Assembly: GCA_016946835.1 (NCBI GenBank)
Contig: JACVTC010000121.1
Span: 402,501 to 466,500, forward strand
Reading direction: 5' to 3'
Length of the DNA: 64,000 nt
DNA from: Neocallimastix lanati (nom. inval.)
Taxonomy: Eukaryota; Neocallimastigomycota; Neocallimastigomycetes; Neocallimastigales; Neocallimastigaceae
Shown here: positions 1 to 13,501 of the stretch, one piece after another
Layout of the letters: every line of letters starts with the position of its first letter
How positions within the stretch are numbered: the stretch's first letter is position 1
Made by a program: the position numbers and the translations under genes
The notes under the pieces: model-generated
The model's database searches: none
The model's input: only the letters and a program-made list of their open reading frames with translations
Told to the model about the DNA's origin: nothing

Positions 1-672
1 GAATGTATATATTATTAAATAAAATTTATTAAAAAAATAATAAATTAATAATATATTTGAGATTTAAATTATTTATAAATTTATATATATATTTTATATA
101 TATATTTTATATATTTTTAATTAATGAAGTTTATTCAAATGTTTAATTGCCGTTAAACAAACAATAGAGAGGTATTTTTTAATAAGGAAAAAAAATATAT
201 ATATATATATATATAAAAGTATATAAAATTACTGTAAATACTATATAAATAATAATAAAAATAAAAAAATAATAATAAATAATTTAAAAACATTAATCCT
301 TATTTTTTAACTAAAAAAATCTAAAATTATGATTTTTGATTAATTAAAAAAAAAAATTAAATGTAAAATATATTTCTTAAAATAAGCTTTTTTTTTCATC
401 TTAAATTTATGTTTATTGATTTTAATCAAATACAAAAGATTAAAATTTCATTATAATTTTATTATATATTTTACGAAATATTTCTTCTATTTAAATTATT
501 TTTTAAAAAAATATTAATAATTTCTTCATAATTGTTATTATATACATATAAATAAATGATTATGAAATTTTCATTGATATCTTTTTGTTTGTTTGTTTGT
601 TTGTTCGTTTGTTCGTTTTCTGAAGTAATTTTAATGATATTAATATTTGTTTCTTAATTTAATCATTTCATC

Positions 673-740
<68 letters not shown>

Positions 741-1544
741 TAATGTACATTAAAATTATGGTTATCCCTTTTTCAAGATTTCTATTCTTTTAGGAGAAAA
801 GTGTTATTTTTTTTTACTATTTTTTTTTTTTTTTTTTATAATTGAAATTTTATATCTCTATGTGTATGAATTATATGTAATTATATTTCTATTTATTATT
901 ATAAATAATTATAAAAATAGGATAAAAAAAAAAATACCAAAAGTATATTAATAAAAATAAAGTATATATATTTATATATATATATAAATATATATAATTT
1001 TAATCAAAAAAATTAAAATTATGTATTTATATTAAATATCAATATCAATATATATTACTCTATATAATCATACATTATAATAAAAATATATATTTTTTTT
1101 CAATATCAATATGTATTACTTAATAATATATATTCGTTAAAATATATATTTTTTAATTATTTTTATATTTATAATAAATAGTACTTGTACAATGGTTCAT
1201 TTTCCAAGTAAAACTTCTGAAATTTTTCAAGGAAGTTTATTATGGTATTGTTAATCTACGTGCTTTTTTTCATCCATTAATAGAATAAATAAAAAAAACA
1301 ATACATGAATTATAGAACAAATTTTCTATTAAATATTGATTATTATTTATATTTTTATTAATAACTTTTATACAATAAAGCAAAAATATTTCTATTAAAA
1401 TGTATAATAAAATGGTTATTGGAAGTTCTATTTTTAGACTCCAAAACTCCAAAACTCCAAAACAAACCTCTTTTAATAAGTAGTTTGAGCTTTTTCAATG
1501 TTCTTTTTATTAGATATTTATAAAGATGCATTGTAAAGAACTGA
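1..1544. other. A/T-rich intergenic sequence
   Basis: No gene is visible. The stretch is dominated by A and T runs, a compound poly-A followed by an alternating TA tract at about 673-736, and a short GTTT/GTTC repeat at about 585-620. A short direct repeat of CCAAAACT occurs near 1440-1465. The open frame on the minus strand at 1270-1452 is low complexity and unsupported. Confidence 0.7.
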
Positions 1545-3075
1545 ACTAAGGATAAAAGAACCTAGAATACGAGTTTTAAAGTAGAAAGGTACGTTCCTAT
1601 TGGTTTAAAAATCTAAATAAAGAGTTTAATCATATAATTTATTTAACTGTTCATCGTAGTAATAATAGGTTATAAATCCAATGATTCATTAAAAGGTATT
1701 CCAAGATATGAATGTTGATTATTTCTTGGTAGATGGTTCATGTCAAGCTCAAATGTAGAATTTTCATAATAAGGTATAAAATTCTTTGATATAGTAACAA
1801 GTATAGCACATTTATTGATTCCAAAGGTTATTTCATTTTTACTACCTCAATCATGAGCTTTTATTAAAAGAATTTTAAAAGAGGCTTTTGTAAGGGACCA
1901 ATAAAACAATATCATCAGTAAATAGGCCACCAAAACACTTTTTTTCTTTCAGTAATCACACACTATATCTCTTGTATTTATTCAAATATGTCATTGATAA
2001 ATATATTAAATAGAATTGGGAGTTCACCCTAGTGATAAGGGATTACCATTGACGAACATCATGATGTATTGAAGATTCTTTTGAATATTTACCATTAAAG
2101 TTTGCATGAGCTATTAAAGTAAAGTACAGATTAGTAATGAAATGAAGGCATATATCCCAAATACCAATATTTTAAGTTATATATACGTATATTATAAATT
2201 GGAAAGAAATCATAAACTTTTTTCGAGTTTAAGAAAAGTAAGAAAGCTAAATCGATTATTAAATCTTCTTCTTTGGCAAATTTCAGGAATAGAGGCAAAC
2301 TAACTAATACATTCTTCTTTACTTTTAAAACCAATCTGTTCTGGTTAATAAATTCTGGTCTAATAAATTCTAAGAGAAAAAGCACAGTCTGATGTTCTTT
2401 AAGTTACACTTTTTGATAAAATCTTTGATCCTACAATAAAGAATGAAATACCACCGTAATTATTACAACAATCAGAAAGATCCCCTTTTCCTTGGAATGG
2501 AAACAATAGATTCAGAATTTTCATTCATCAGGGAAGTCACCATCCCAAATTTTATTAAATAGTAAAGTTAAAAAAAAAAAAGAATAAAAGTAAAATAAAA
2601 ATAAATAAATAAATAAATAAATAAACCTCTTTTTGTACAATCGAAATAAGTAATTTCTTGATTAGGATCATTCTAAGAAGAAGTTCTACTCTCAATTGAA
2701 AAAAATGCTTTAAAAAAAATTTTTTTTATTAGAATACCATCAGGAGTAGGTGTTTTATTATTTTTCAGTGAAAGAGCAAAAAGGGAATTTTCGACATTGA
2801 AATTGATTGATTAGTGTCCCATGATTCCTTAGGAGAAGAATTGTAATGACCTATGATTCCTAGGGAGAAGTAGAATTGTTTAGTATTCCTTTCCAATAAC
2901 TTTCATTAAGACTTCGATTGGTTATATCAGAAGCAAGTTCTTCATTGTCTTCTACAAAACGGTTGAGTTGATTTTCTTAAGATACTAGAACATTACCTTT
3001 AATATACAGAAGTGATTGGGAAGGAGCAAAAGAAGGTTTAGAGATTTTCTTTAGTCCAAACTAACCTAGAATTTG
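1545..3075 (-). pseudogene. Decayed LINE reverse transcriptase fragment
   Basis: This is a heavily mutated copy of the reverse transcriptase part of the LINE next door (3166-6333), in the same minus orientation. Conserved blocks follow in the same order: the GIP block near 1695; a FIRPE block with the following KKxYD and PI(F/Y)NI signature within 2131-2385, matching the palm region AYDSVP of the intact copy; the P-K-K/S-D-N-Y region at about 2430-2520; and the IPxGxGxxI region at about 2735-2800. Frames are interrupted by many stops and indels, so it is non-functional. The 5' endonuclease region is missing. The left limit is uncertain by about 150 bp because similarity fades there. It is much older than its neighbour. 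Confidence 0.8.
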
Positions 3076-3101
3076 TACATGAAGAAATTATAAATACATA
3101 A

Positions 3102-3141
<40 letters not shown>

Positions 3142-3165
3142 AAAAAAAATGATATGATATTTTTT

Positions 3166-3293
3166 TTTAGACTAGGAAGAGAATACACTTCTAGTACTTT
3201 ATTAAAGAGGTAATTATTTTTTTATGTATTACATTTTTCGAAAAAATACATTTATAAAGATAAAAATAAAATGTATATAAGAGATTAAGTAAA

Positions 3294-3335
<42 letters not shown>

Positions 3336-6333
3336 AAATAATCATATTTTTGATTTTTTTATACAGTGTTCTAGATTCTTTAGTCCAGGAATAATAAGGC
3401 ATTTTGGGAATAGATTTAATAAGATCCTTTATAATACAGTTTGATTTACTCCATTTTGCAAAAGATTTAATCTGTAAGGCTGCGCAGACACCAGCAATAG
3501 AAGGAATGCTTAGATCTCGAGATAAAGCATAAGTACTCATAGTAGAATTATGTCTAATATAGTCATTGTCTTCTGAACTTGTTTTACCATTTTTAGAGAA
3601 GGAGCCGATACACCAAAATAGACCAGTATTAATTAATGTTTGAATTCTGGCCGTTCTAGATTTGTTTGAACCAAGTAGAAGAGAATAATAAATTACCTTA
3701 CTAATAACAAAGGATTGAAGAACTTTTTTCTTGTATGCAATAGGGATAAGTTTATTTGAGAAGAAATGTGTAAATGACAAAAGGGATTTTCTAACTTTAA
3801 AATGCATGTGAGATATAATGTGTTCTAGTAAGAGATCATCAGAAAAGGGAATACCAAGATAAATATAACTAGAAACTTTAGGAATAGCATTCATTCCTAA
3901 ATAGAAGGTTGGGTCACTATAGTTTGGAGGAGATTGGAAGTTCATTGGTTTTATAACCATAGTTGCACATTTTTCAATACCAAAAGTCATTTCATTTAAA
4001 TTAGCCCATCTATGTACCTTTTTTAGTAATTTTTCTAAATTTTTTGCACTTGGAGCAATTAAAACAACATCATCAGCAAAGAGTCCACCACAACACTTTT
4101 TTCTTCCAATATTAACACCAAACTTTTCACAGTCATTTAATATATCATTGATGAATAAATTGAATAAGATCGGAGATAATGGACAACCTTGACGAACACC
4201 TCTTTTAATAGGAAATTCATTTGATAACATTGAAGCAAATCGAGCACGAGCTTTAGATGAAGTATATAAATTACAAAGAAAATCAAAACATTTACCACGT
4301 ACGCCATAATGATATAATTTAGTAAGAATGTTAAAAATAGGAACTGAATCATAAGCTTTTTTAAGATCTAAAAAGGCTAAATATGTGAATTTTCCTTGAA
4401 ATTTTCTTCTTTGGCATATTTCTATAACGGAAATGAATAAACTAATGCATTCTTCACGGTTGCGAAAGCCAAATTGTTCAGGTCTAATGAAATTGTGTGA
4501 GAGTGCGTAAGAAGATATTCTATCTGTTACAATTTTTGAAATGATTTTCAGTCCAACATTAATGAGAGAAATACCTCGATAATTACTACAATCTGATAGG
4601 TCACCTTTCTTAGGGATTGATACAATAGAAGCTAAGTTCCATTTTTTAAGAAAAGACTCATTACATATTTTATTAAAAATCAATTTAAGACACTTTCCAG
4701 CAGTAGGATGTGTTTCTAGTAATTCTTCATTGCAAAACAGAGCTTTGTAAAATTCAATCGGGATACCATCGGGGCCGGGTGCTTTGTTGTTTTTCATAGA
4801 TGAAATAGTTTTTTTAATATCGTCAATCGTAATGGGATCGTTGATATTCCAGGTAGAGGATCTAAGACTAATATTCCTTAAAGCATGGATCCAGAAGTTA
4901 CGATTAAGGCTGTGACCCAAGGGATCAGAAGCTAGATCTTTATAATATTCAGCCCATCTATCTAATTGTTTAGTAGGAGAGATAATATCTTGACCAAATT
5001 TAGATTTTATGCAAGTAGGGGAGGTAGATGAATACGATGGTTTAGCCATTTTTTTTAGACATCTCCAACCATTTTTGAAATCTTTATTCAAAAAATAATT
5101 ACCAATTTTTACTATATTAGCTTTAAATCTAGCAGAACGAAATTTACTCTTTGTTTTCTTGATTAATTTGCAAAGTTTTTCATATTTATTAAATTGTTCA
5201 AGGTAATTATCAACATTTTCACAGTTAAAGTAAGGCTTAATATTTCGAAATGCAATATGTTTTTCATGAGACAGTTTTTTAATATAATAAGGACAATGAA
5301 AAGCAGAGCCCTTTAAATTTGTTGGAATGAAAGCCTTAATATCCTTCCCGATATTATTTGCTGTATTGATAAATTTTTCTACCATTTCATCAGCAGTGAG
5401 CGAATTGTAATGAGAATCGAGGTCATTTGCTAAGATTGAAAAATAATTATGTGATAAAATATCTGAATTTTTTGTTTTACAAATATGTGTAGACCATTTA
5501 GAAACTTTAGCAGGCCTTATAAAGCCATTGGAGAAAACTTTGTTGCAAGAAAGTATAATAGGTTTATGATCAGAAATACCATAAAATGAAGTGCAAACCG
5601 AGGTTTTATTAAAATGAGCTGCCAAAGCCTCATTATAGATGACATGGTCAATGCAAGATGATCTAGTACCTTTGGCATAAGTAAATTTATTACCATATAA
5701 GGGAGCAATATACCAACTAGGAAAATTATTTGAAATGTATGTTTTGATCTTCTTTAATGACATGTTAAAATCACCAACTAGGACAGCAGGAACGTTTTTT
5801 CTATTGTAAAAACGTAACCATTGAGAAAGTTCATCAAAAGCAGCTAGTCTTTCTTCCTTCCATTTGCTTTGAGGGAAGTAGATATTACCAATAGTACATT
5901 TTTGATTCCAGAAAGAAGTAATATTTACTGAAATGATATATTTGTATATAAACGGTTCTTGGAAGAAAGAGCACTAAGAATGAACACCAATAAAGAGTCC
6001 TCTCATACCAGGGATTTTAGGATTAGCTCTAAGGAAAACTGAGTTGTAATATGGAATTAATGGTGATGAAACATCTTTTGGAAGATATTTACTTTTTCCA
6101 GTTTCTTGTAAACAGATACATATAGGTTTGAAAATAGAGTTGAGATATAAAATACTATCACGTTTTTCAGTATTCCAACCGTTAATATTCCAACTAACAC
6201 AGAGATTAAAGAAAGAAGAATTTGAATTTAGATGGCTAGAGAAAAAATCTTTCGCCATAGGATTAAGTTCAACATCAATGTTATTAGATTTTCTTGACTT
6301 GTTCATTTGTTTAAAAAATAAGATAAAATACAT
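3166..6333 (-). mobile_element. LINE (non-LTR retrotransposon), near full length
   Basis: The element runs right to left. Its single frame (3334-6333) encodes an AP-like endonuclease followed by a reverse transcriptase. Downstream at about 3166-3215 lies a 3' tail, read on the minus strand as AATAAAGTACTAGAAGTG... ending in GTCTAAAAAAAAA. The same tail occurs at 56380-56430 and 58290-58338, so it defines the 3' end of the family. No separate ORF1 is visible upstream (6334-7636 is low complexity). Compared with the fragments at 57.3-58.3 kb, this copy lacks a zinc-binding C-terminal region; a 37-bp poly-T (minus strand) at 3297-3333 follows the stop directly, which suggests an internal deletion. 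Confidence 0.88.
3334..6333 (-). pseudogene. LINE endonuclease-reverse transcriptase, one in-frame TAG
   Basis: A single frame of about 1,000 codons is interrupted only by TAG at 5974-5976. The first 119 codons and the 809-codon frame that begins at the internal ATG at 5763 are in the same frame and read as one protein. Endonuclease motifs in order are WNINGW (near residue 48), LQETG (near 93), VGDFN (just before the internal ATG), IDHVI and SDHKP. Reverse transcriptase motifs are SIPKKGDLSDCSNYRGISL, FGFRNREE, FLDLKKAYDSVP, GVRQGCPLSP and the catalytic FADD (near 752). The amber codon falls inside the endonuclease domain, between the catalytic Glu and the GDFN motif, so the protein is probably inactive unless the stop is read through. 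The C-terminus ends early in KKIKNMII, without the zinc-binding motif seen in related fragments at 57.5 kb. The start could be any of three Met codons upstream of WNINGW. Confidence 0.85.
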
Positions 6334-6661
6334 AAAAACATTATCATATCAGGAAACTACTACATAATAGTAAATTTTATTTTTTATTTTATTTAGTATT
6401 TTCTTTTTATGAATTTAAATATATAAGATACATTATCAGTAATTTAATATACCCTAATAAAATTCAAAAAAAAAAAAAAAATATTAATAGATTATTTTTA
6501 TAATAATATGAATTAATTAAATAATATAATTATTAACTCAACTATTAGTATAATATTTCTTATGAGAATTCTTTTCATTATTTTTATCTGGGAAAATACA
6601 TCACCCATATAAAAAAATAATAATAATAATAATTATATAATATTTTAAATTATGATATAAT

Positions 6662-6740
<79 letters not shown>

Positions 6741-7636
6741 TTTTATTTTATTTTATTTTATTTTATTTTATTTTATTTTATTTTATTTTATTTTATTTTA
6801 TTTTATTTTATTTTGTTTTGTTTTGTTTTATTTTAAATAATTTATTATTGTATTTATTAATATTAATTTTATTTAAAAAATAAAATAATAATATCATTAT
6901 AATAAAAATAATAAATAACAAAATAAAATAATTAAAATAAAATAATTAAATAGACAAAATAAAGCAATAATAATAATATTTACAAAATCTTTTTCTTTAA
7001 AAAGTTAAGGTATATTATGTATATTATAATAGTAAATTTGAATTTATAAAATAAAAAGATAATATAAAAAAATTATATTATAGTGAAAATATAAAAACAA
7101 TTAACTTATTTTAAAGATATATATATTAATAAAATGGAAGAAAAAATGGTATAATTGAAACTAAATTATTATTAATAAATTTAATATTAGTATAAAAATC
7201 TAGTTAAAATATATTTAAAATAAACTACGAATTATTATAATAATTGATCAAAAAAAAATTTTTTAATAAAAATAAAATAATCTAAAGAGTATAATAATTA
7301 TATAGTAATATAGTATTAATTGAACATAAAAATAGTTTGTTATTAAATAATTTGATAATAGAATTGTTATTATATTTAATAAAAAAAGAAAAAAAGGAAA
7401 AATAATAATAATAATAATAATAATTTTAATAATAATAATAATAATAATCATTATTATCATTATTATTACTATTATTATTATTATTATTATTATTAATTTA
7501 TATTTTATTGTTGTTGAATAATAATTTCATTTTTATACTTTTGATTATATTTTGATTTTAAGGAATATTTAAGATATTTAAACCATTGTTTATTTTTTGC
7601 TATTTTTATAATACAGTAAAGAATAATAAATTAATA
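6334..7636. other. A/T-rich intergenic sequence
   Basis: No gene is seen between the 5' end of the LINE and the stop codon of the Sel1-repeat gene. The stretch contains the tetra/pentanucleotide array at 6660-6835 and AAT/ATT trinucleotide runs at about 7403-7495. Confidence 0.7.
6660..6835. repeat. Microsatellite TTTA changing to TTTTA
   Basis: An uninterrupted TTTA tetranucleotide array switches to a TTTTA pentanucleotide array at about 6741, ending with three TTTTG variants near 6814-6828. Confidence 0.95.
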
Positions 7637-10102
7637 TTAATAATTCATATCTATTGAAATATACTTTTATAAAATATAATTAATATTAAAAAAAAATTAC
7701 CTGCTTCTAATTGTTCGATATATATTTTTGCTGATTTATATTTTTGTTCATTAGCTTTTTTAAACCTTTAAATTTAATTTAATTTTTTATAAAATAAATA
7801 AATATTAATAATATTAATTTTTAAAATCATAATGATAAATAATAATAATTACCATTCTAATGCTTTATTTTTATCGGCTTCTACACCTTTTCCTTTTAAA
7901 TAGCATAATGCTAAATAAAATTGTGCAATTGCGAATCCTATATACGACATTAATAAATCAAAAAAAAAAAAAAAAAAAAAAAAAAATAAAATAAAATAAA
8001 ATAAAATAAAATAAAATAAAGTAAAATAAAATAAAATATAAAATATAAAATATAAAATATAAAATATAAAATATAAAATATAAAATATAAAATATAAAAT
8101 ATAAAATATAATAAAATAAAATATAATAAAAATAAAAATAAATTTTTAAAATTTTACATTTTTAATTACATAAAATTATATTATAAATTAATAAATTAAT
8201 ATAAATTAATAATAATAATAATACTATTATTAATTAATATTCCAATTTAAAAATTAGCATGTGACAGTTTAATTACCTTGACATGCTGATTTCCTAAACC
8301 AAAATACGGCATGTGAATAATCCTTTATAACTGAGATACCTTTTAAATAATAAATACCTAAATTGAATTGAGATCGATAACAACCATTTGATGCAGCAGC
8401 ACGATACCATTCAATACTTTTTTCATAATTTACTTCTGTTCCTTTTCCAAAAGCATAACATGAAGCCAAATTAAATTGAGCTTCCAATTCGTTTTGTTTA
8501 GCAGCTTTTTCATACCAGTAAAAAGCTTGCTTATAATCTTTTTCAACATTATTACCGTTTTCATAGCATAAAGCCAAATTAAATTGTGCGATACTATTAC
8601 CAGCATCCGCTGCTTTTCTATACCATTTAATAGCTTCATTCATATCGCGATCAACACCACAACCATGCTCATAGCATATACCTAAATTAACACATGCTGA
8701 AATATGACCTTTTTTAGAAGCTTCTTTATACCATTTTACAGCTAGTGCCGGATTACTACTAATGCCACATCCACGAGCATACGATAAACCCAAATTAAAT
8801 TGAGCATCAGTATTACCATTTTCAGCAGCTAATGAATAATATTTAAAGGCCTCTTCTTTATTTACTGGAACTCCATTTCCATCATTATAGCATGTTCCTT
8901 TATATATGTATTAAAAAATTATTTTAATATTAAATAATAAATGAATATTTCATAGATTTATTTAGTATCATAATTATTATACCAAGTTCTTTTTTTTTTT
9001 TTTTTTTTTATTGTATTATTTTAATAAAATTAATCATAACATTATTAATATTTATTATTAATATTAAATACCTAATAAATATTGAGCTCTTGCATCATTC
9101 TTTATTAATATTAAATTAAAAAAAAAAAATAAAATAAAATAAAATAAAATAAAATAAAAAATAAAAATTAATTATCATAAATTAATTACTATAAAATATA
9201 TTACTATATTATAAATAATTTAGGGGAAAATTACTTGTTCTGCTGCCTTCTTATACCAATAAATGGCTTTCTTTATATTTTTTTTGGAACAAGTATGAAA
9301 GCATAAACCTAAATAAAATTGAGCTGAAACATGACCCTTAAAATTAAGAATATATAAAAAAAGCATCATAATATAATTAATAAATAATAAATTTTAAAAT
9401 AAACAATTACAATCATTTCATTTTATCTACCTGTTCTGCTGCTTTTTGATACCATTTCATTGCTAGTTCTTCATTTTTCTTGACATCATAAATAACTCCT
9501 AATAAATACTGAGCGTTAACATTCCTATTTTTAGCTGCTTTACTAAACCAATAAAGGGCTCTTTTTTCATTTTTTTCTAAACCTTTTTTTCCATCATAAT
9601 AGCATAATGCCAAATTAAATTGAGCTTCAGGATGTCCAGCCATTGCTGCCTTTCTAAACCATATTATTGCATGTTTTTGAGATTTCTTTACATGTTTTCC
9701 TTTCCAAAAGCATACAGCTAATTTAAACATAGCTTCTGTATTTCCATTTTTAACTTTTTCATATAATGATAAAGCATCATCATCTTTAACTATTTTATAA
9801 TGAAATGCATTAATTATAAGAAATTTTTAAAAATAAAATTTTAAAAATTTGATTTGAAATCTCTTTATAAAATTAATCTAATTCTTAATCCGAAATCTCT
9901 CTATATATATTATGTTCTACACATTTCCATTTACTTACAATAATCATTACGATAATCTGAAACAATAGTATATGGACTTTCAGGGCAACTAATAGTGCTA
10001 CTAGTTAGACTTTTACTATCATCTATTGTATATATTTAAAATTAAATCATAATAATATAATTTAGAAACATTATATTTATTTCTCTTCTTTTTTTTTTTT
10101 TT

Positions 10103-10133
<31 letters not shown>

Positions 10134-10365
10134 TAAGATGAATTATTAAAATCTATTTTTCCCCACAGAAAATTTCAAATTACCTCTTGAAAAAGTATTT
10201 GAAGTATTAGAAATTGAAAATTCTTTATATTACATTATAATATATAATAAGAATAATAATAAAATAATATAATAATAAAAAATTATAATAATTAAAAATT
10301 ATAATAATAAAAAATAAAAAATAAAAAAATTAAAATGTTAATAAATTTATTATTTAATTTTCATG

Positions 10366-10402
<37 letters not shown>

Positions 10403-10481
10403 TATATTATTTACCTGATTGAAGTGCAATTGAAATTTGTTCATCATTATAACCTTTAAAACGGTTGGTTATATCCTCCAT
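7637..10481 (-). CDS. Sel1-repeat protein, ten exons
   Basis: I assembled ten exons, all with GT..AG borders and in frame: 10481-10415, 10222-10184, 10022-9939, 9789-9431, 9336-9235, 9099-9072, 8897-8277, 7937-7853, 7765-7701 and 7650-7637. They total 1,464 nt or 487 residues. After a Ser/Thr-rich N-terminus of about 65 residues come about 11 Sel1-like repeats of 36-38 residues. The recurring pattern is A(Q)FxLxxCYxxGxGVxxxxxxAxxWYxKAA, as in AQFNLALCY, GDP-type spacers and WYEKAAKQ. No kinase domain, signal peptide or membrane segment is visible. Sel1 repeats form alpha-solenoid scaffolds for protein binding; the partner cannot be told from sequence. The acceptor-like TTTTTCAG just upstream of the ATG means a further 5' exon is possible. 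The last small exon is the least certain part. Intron 7 (7938-8276) is filled with A/T satellites. Confidence 0.85.
7963..8130. repeat. Intronic A-run with AAAAT and AAAATAT arrays
   Basis: Inside intron 7 of the Sel1-repeat gene there is a poly-A run, then an AAAAT pentamer array, then an AAAATAT heptamer array (about 8033-8110). Confidence 0.9.
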
Positions 10482-12889
10482 ATCTGAAAAATAATATTAT
10501 ATTATTAATTCAAATTATATAACTTTTATATTATATTTAAATTTCTACTCAAGCAATTACAATTATGTTATATAATTTAAAATGTTTTTTCTTTCAATTT
10601 CTTTAATTTTAAAATATAGATATAAAAATATAAAAGTTTCTTCTTTATAGATATATATATTTATTCTGTAAAGTACTGAATAAAATAATATAATGATATA
10701 TATTATTAATAACAGTATTTTCCGATAATTTCTTTTTCAAATTAAAAAATATTATTTCTTTTTATTATTAATATTTTTCTGTCAATGATATTAATTTTCT
10801 AACAATGATATTGTGATTGATATTATATAATTATCTATCAATATTATTATTATTATTATTATATAATATAAGGGTGTTTTGTTTTATGAAAAAATAATTA
10901 TTAGATTTTTATTAATTTAAAAAAAAAAAAATCTTTAAAAATGTATAATAAAATAAAGAGTGTTCTTATAATTTATGAAATAGTATTTAAACACAGATGA
11001 TTTTAAATATGTATCAATCAAGATTGTTCATTTCTTATTATATTTATATATATTTTAATTATTTCATGGTGATAATAATACAAAAATAAAGTTAAATAAA
11101 AAATTAATAATTTATAATATTTTTTAATATATTTTATTGATATTTTTTATTTTAATTTTTTTATTTTTTTTAAAAAAAAAAAAAAATTCATTAATTATAA
11201 TATAAAACGATTATAAAAAATTATTTATATATTATTAATTTTAATAATAATAAATAAAATATACAAAAATACATTTATCCTATTAAATAAATATTCTATT
11301 AAAATTCAATATTATTAGTATACAAATAATAAATTTTAATTTTTTTTACAATATATAAAAATGTAAAAAATAAAATAATAAAACAAAAAAAAAAAAAAAA
11401 AACATCATTAAATTATTTTAGATAAATTTATCTTTTTTATATTTTTTAAAATATTTTTTTTTACTAAAACTTTATTTAATTTTAATTTTAATTTTTTTTA
11501 TTTTTTTAATTTTAAAATTTTCTTATTTTAATATATTTAATTAATTATATCATTTACTTATAATAGATATGAAGGTGTACGATTTGAAAAGTAATTTTGT
11601 TAAAAGCACATAAAAGTAAAATCAGATATATATTATTAGTATCTATTGTTGTAATAAATTCAGTACATATATTATATGTATATACTGATTTTTAATAAAA
11701 TTAAATATTCTGTTACTATCATTAATCAAATCACACCTTTTATAAACAGTTAATAAAAATTGCCAAATATAAATTAAAGAAGATTATTCATTATTGAAAA
11801 TATTATGAAGATTTCTCAACTCTATATATATATATATATGCTAATATTAATTATTTTTAATTTTAGAATATATTAATTTTTTATCTAGATGAAATATAAA
11901 AATATCATTAAATTATTTATTTAAATAATTTATATATATTCACTTAATTATTATAAATTCATATTATACATTTATTTATTCTATTAATATATTTATATAT
12001 TTATATGTATATATAATATTTTCTTATTTTCCTGTTTTTTTTTTTATTATTCTTGTTTTAGACAGAAAAAAAAAACTTTTGAGGTTATGAATATAATAAG
12101 TTATTAATTAATATATATTACCATTTATTATTGAATAATATATTAAATTATATTAATATATGTTTTTGATATTGGTAATATAATTTGCCATATAATAATA
12201 GTTGAATGGCTAAAATTATTAATATATTAAAAATTAAAATGAATACAAAAAAATATAAAATTTCAAACATTTCTTTTCTTTTATCATCAATAATAATAAA
12301 TTAAGATCAAATTTACATATATTATAAATGTAAACAACAATACATAAAATTGAATTGAATGTTTCAATTGCTTATTGAATTTTAATATATTTATAATTAA
12401 TTGTGTTTGTTTTTCAATTAAAAAAATTGATAATTAATTCTATAAAGTATATGATACCTCATTAATATATAAAAACATAATAATTATAATTTTATATAAA
12501 TTTTAATAATAAATTAAATTTTAAATTATTTTCTAAAACTAAAAAATTAAAAAACATTGATTATTACTTAGTAATTACTTGGTAATATATAGATAATATT
12601 TATTATTTATTACAATAAATTGGAAAATAAAAGGGTTAATAAATACATGATCAATTTATTAGTTTTATATCTTAAAACCATTATATTAAAAGAAAATATA
12701 TTATTTGATTTATATAATTATTATACCTTTAAATTAATTTATAATAAAAAATATATTTAACATATACATTTTATATTATTGTGAAGTTTTCACTACAATA
12801 GAAACAGTAGTGCTATTTTGCTTACCTAAATAATTTTTGAACTTTTATTATTTAGTTACTATTTTCATTATTTATTATTTATTATTCAA

Positions 12890-13376
12890 TTAATTATTAT
12901 TTATTATTTACTATTTATTATTTAATTTTTTTTATTATTTATTATTTATTATTTATTTATTTATTATTTATTATTTATTATTTATTATTTATTATTTATT
13001 ATTTATTATTTATTATTTATTATTTATTATTTATTATTTATTATTTATTATTTATTATTTATTATTTATTATTTATTATTTATTATTTATTATTTATTAT
13101 TTATTATTTATTATTTATTATTTATTATTTATTATTTATTACTTATTATTTATTATTTATTATTTATTATTTATTATTTATTATTTATTATTTGTTATTT
13201 ATTATTTATTATTTATTATTTATTATTTATTATTTATTATTTATTATTTATTATTTATTATTTATTATTTATTGATTGATTGAATGATTATTTATTATTT
13301 ATTATTTATTATTTATTATTTATTATTTATTGATTGATTGAATGATTATTTATTATTTATTATTTATTATTCAGTT
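12890..13376. repeat. ATTATTT heptamer minisatellite
   Basis: A long array of the 7-bp unit ATTATTT occupies most of this interval. Two interruptions carry the same variant GATTGATTGAATGATT (near 13273 and 13331), so a larger block containing the variant was itself duplicated. Confidence 0.93.
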
Positions 13377-13438
13377 ATTTATTTATTATTTGCTGCTACA
13401 TAATTACACAAATTTCTATTTAATTTATAATAATTATT

Positions 13439-13442
<4 letters not shown>

Positions 13443-13499
<57 letters not shown>
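13443..13499. repeat. 57-bp poly-A run
   Basis: An uninterrupted A homopolymer, among the longest in the window. No truncated retroelement can be recognised upstream of it, so it may be slippage expansion rather than a retroposon tail. Confidence 0.95.

Positions 13500-13501
<2 letters not shown>

Noticed and set aside
12774-12800. Small palindrome GTGAAGTTTTCAC
   Set aside because: A 5-bp stem is expected often by chance, and no context gives it meaning.
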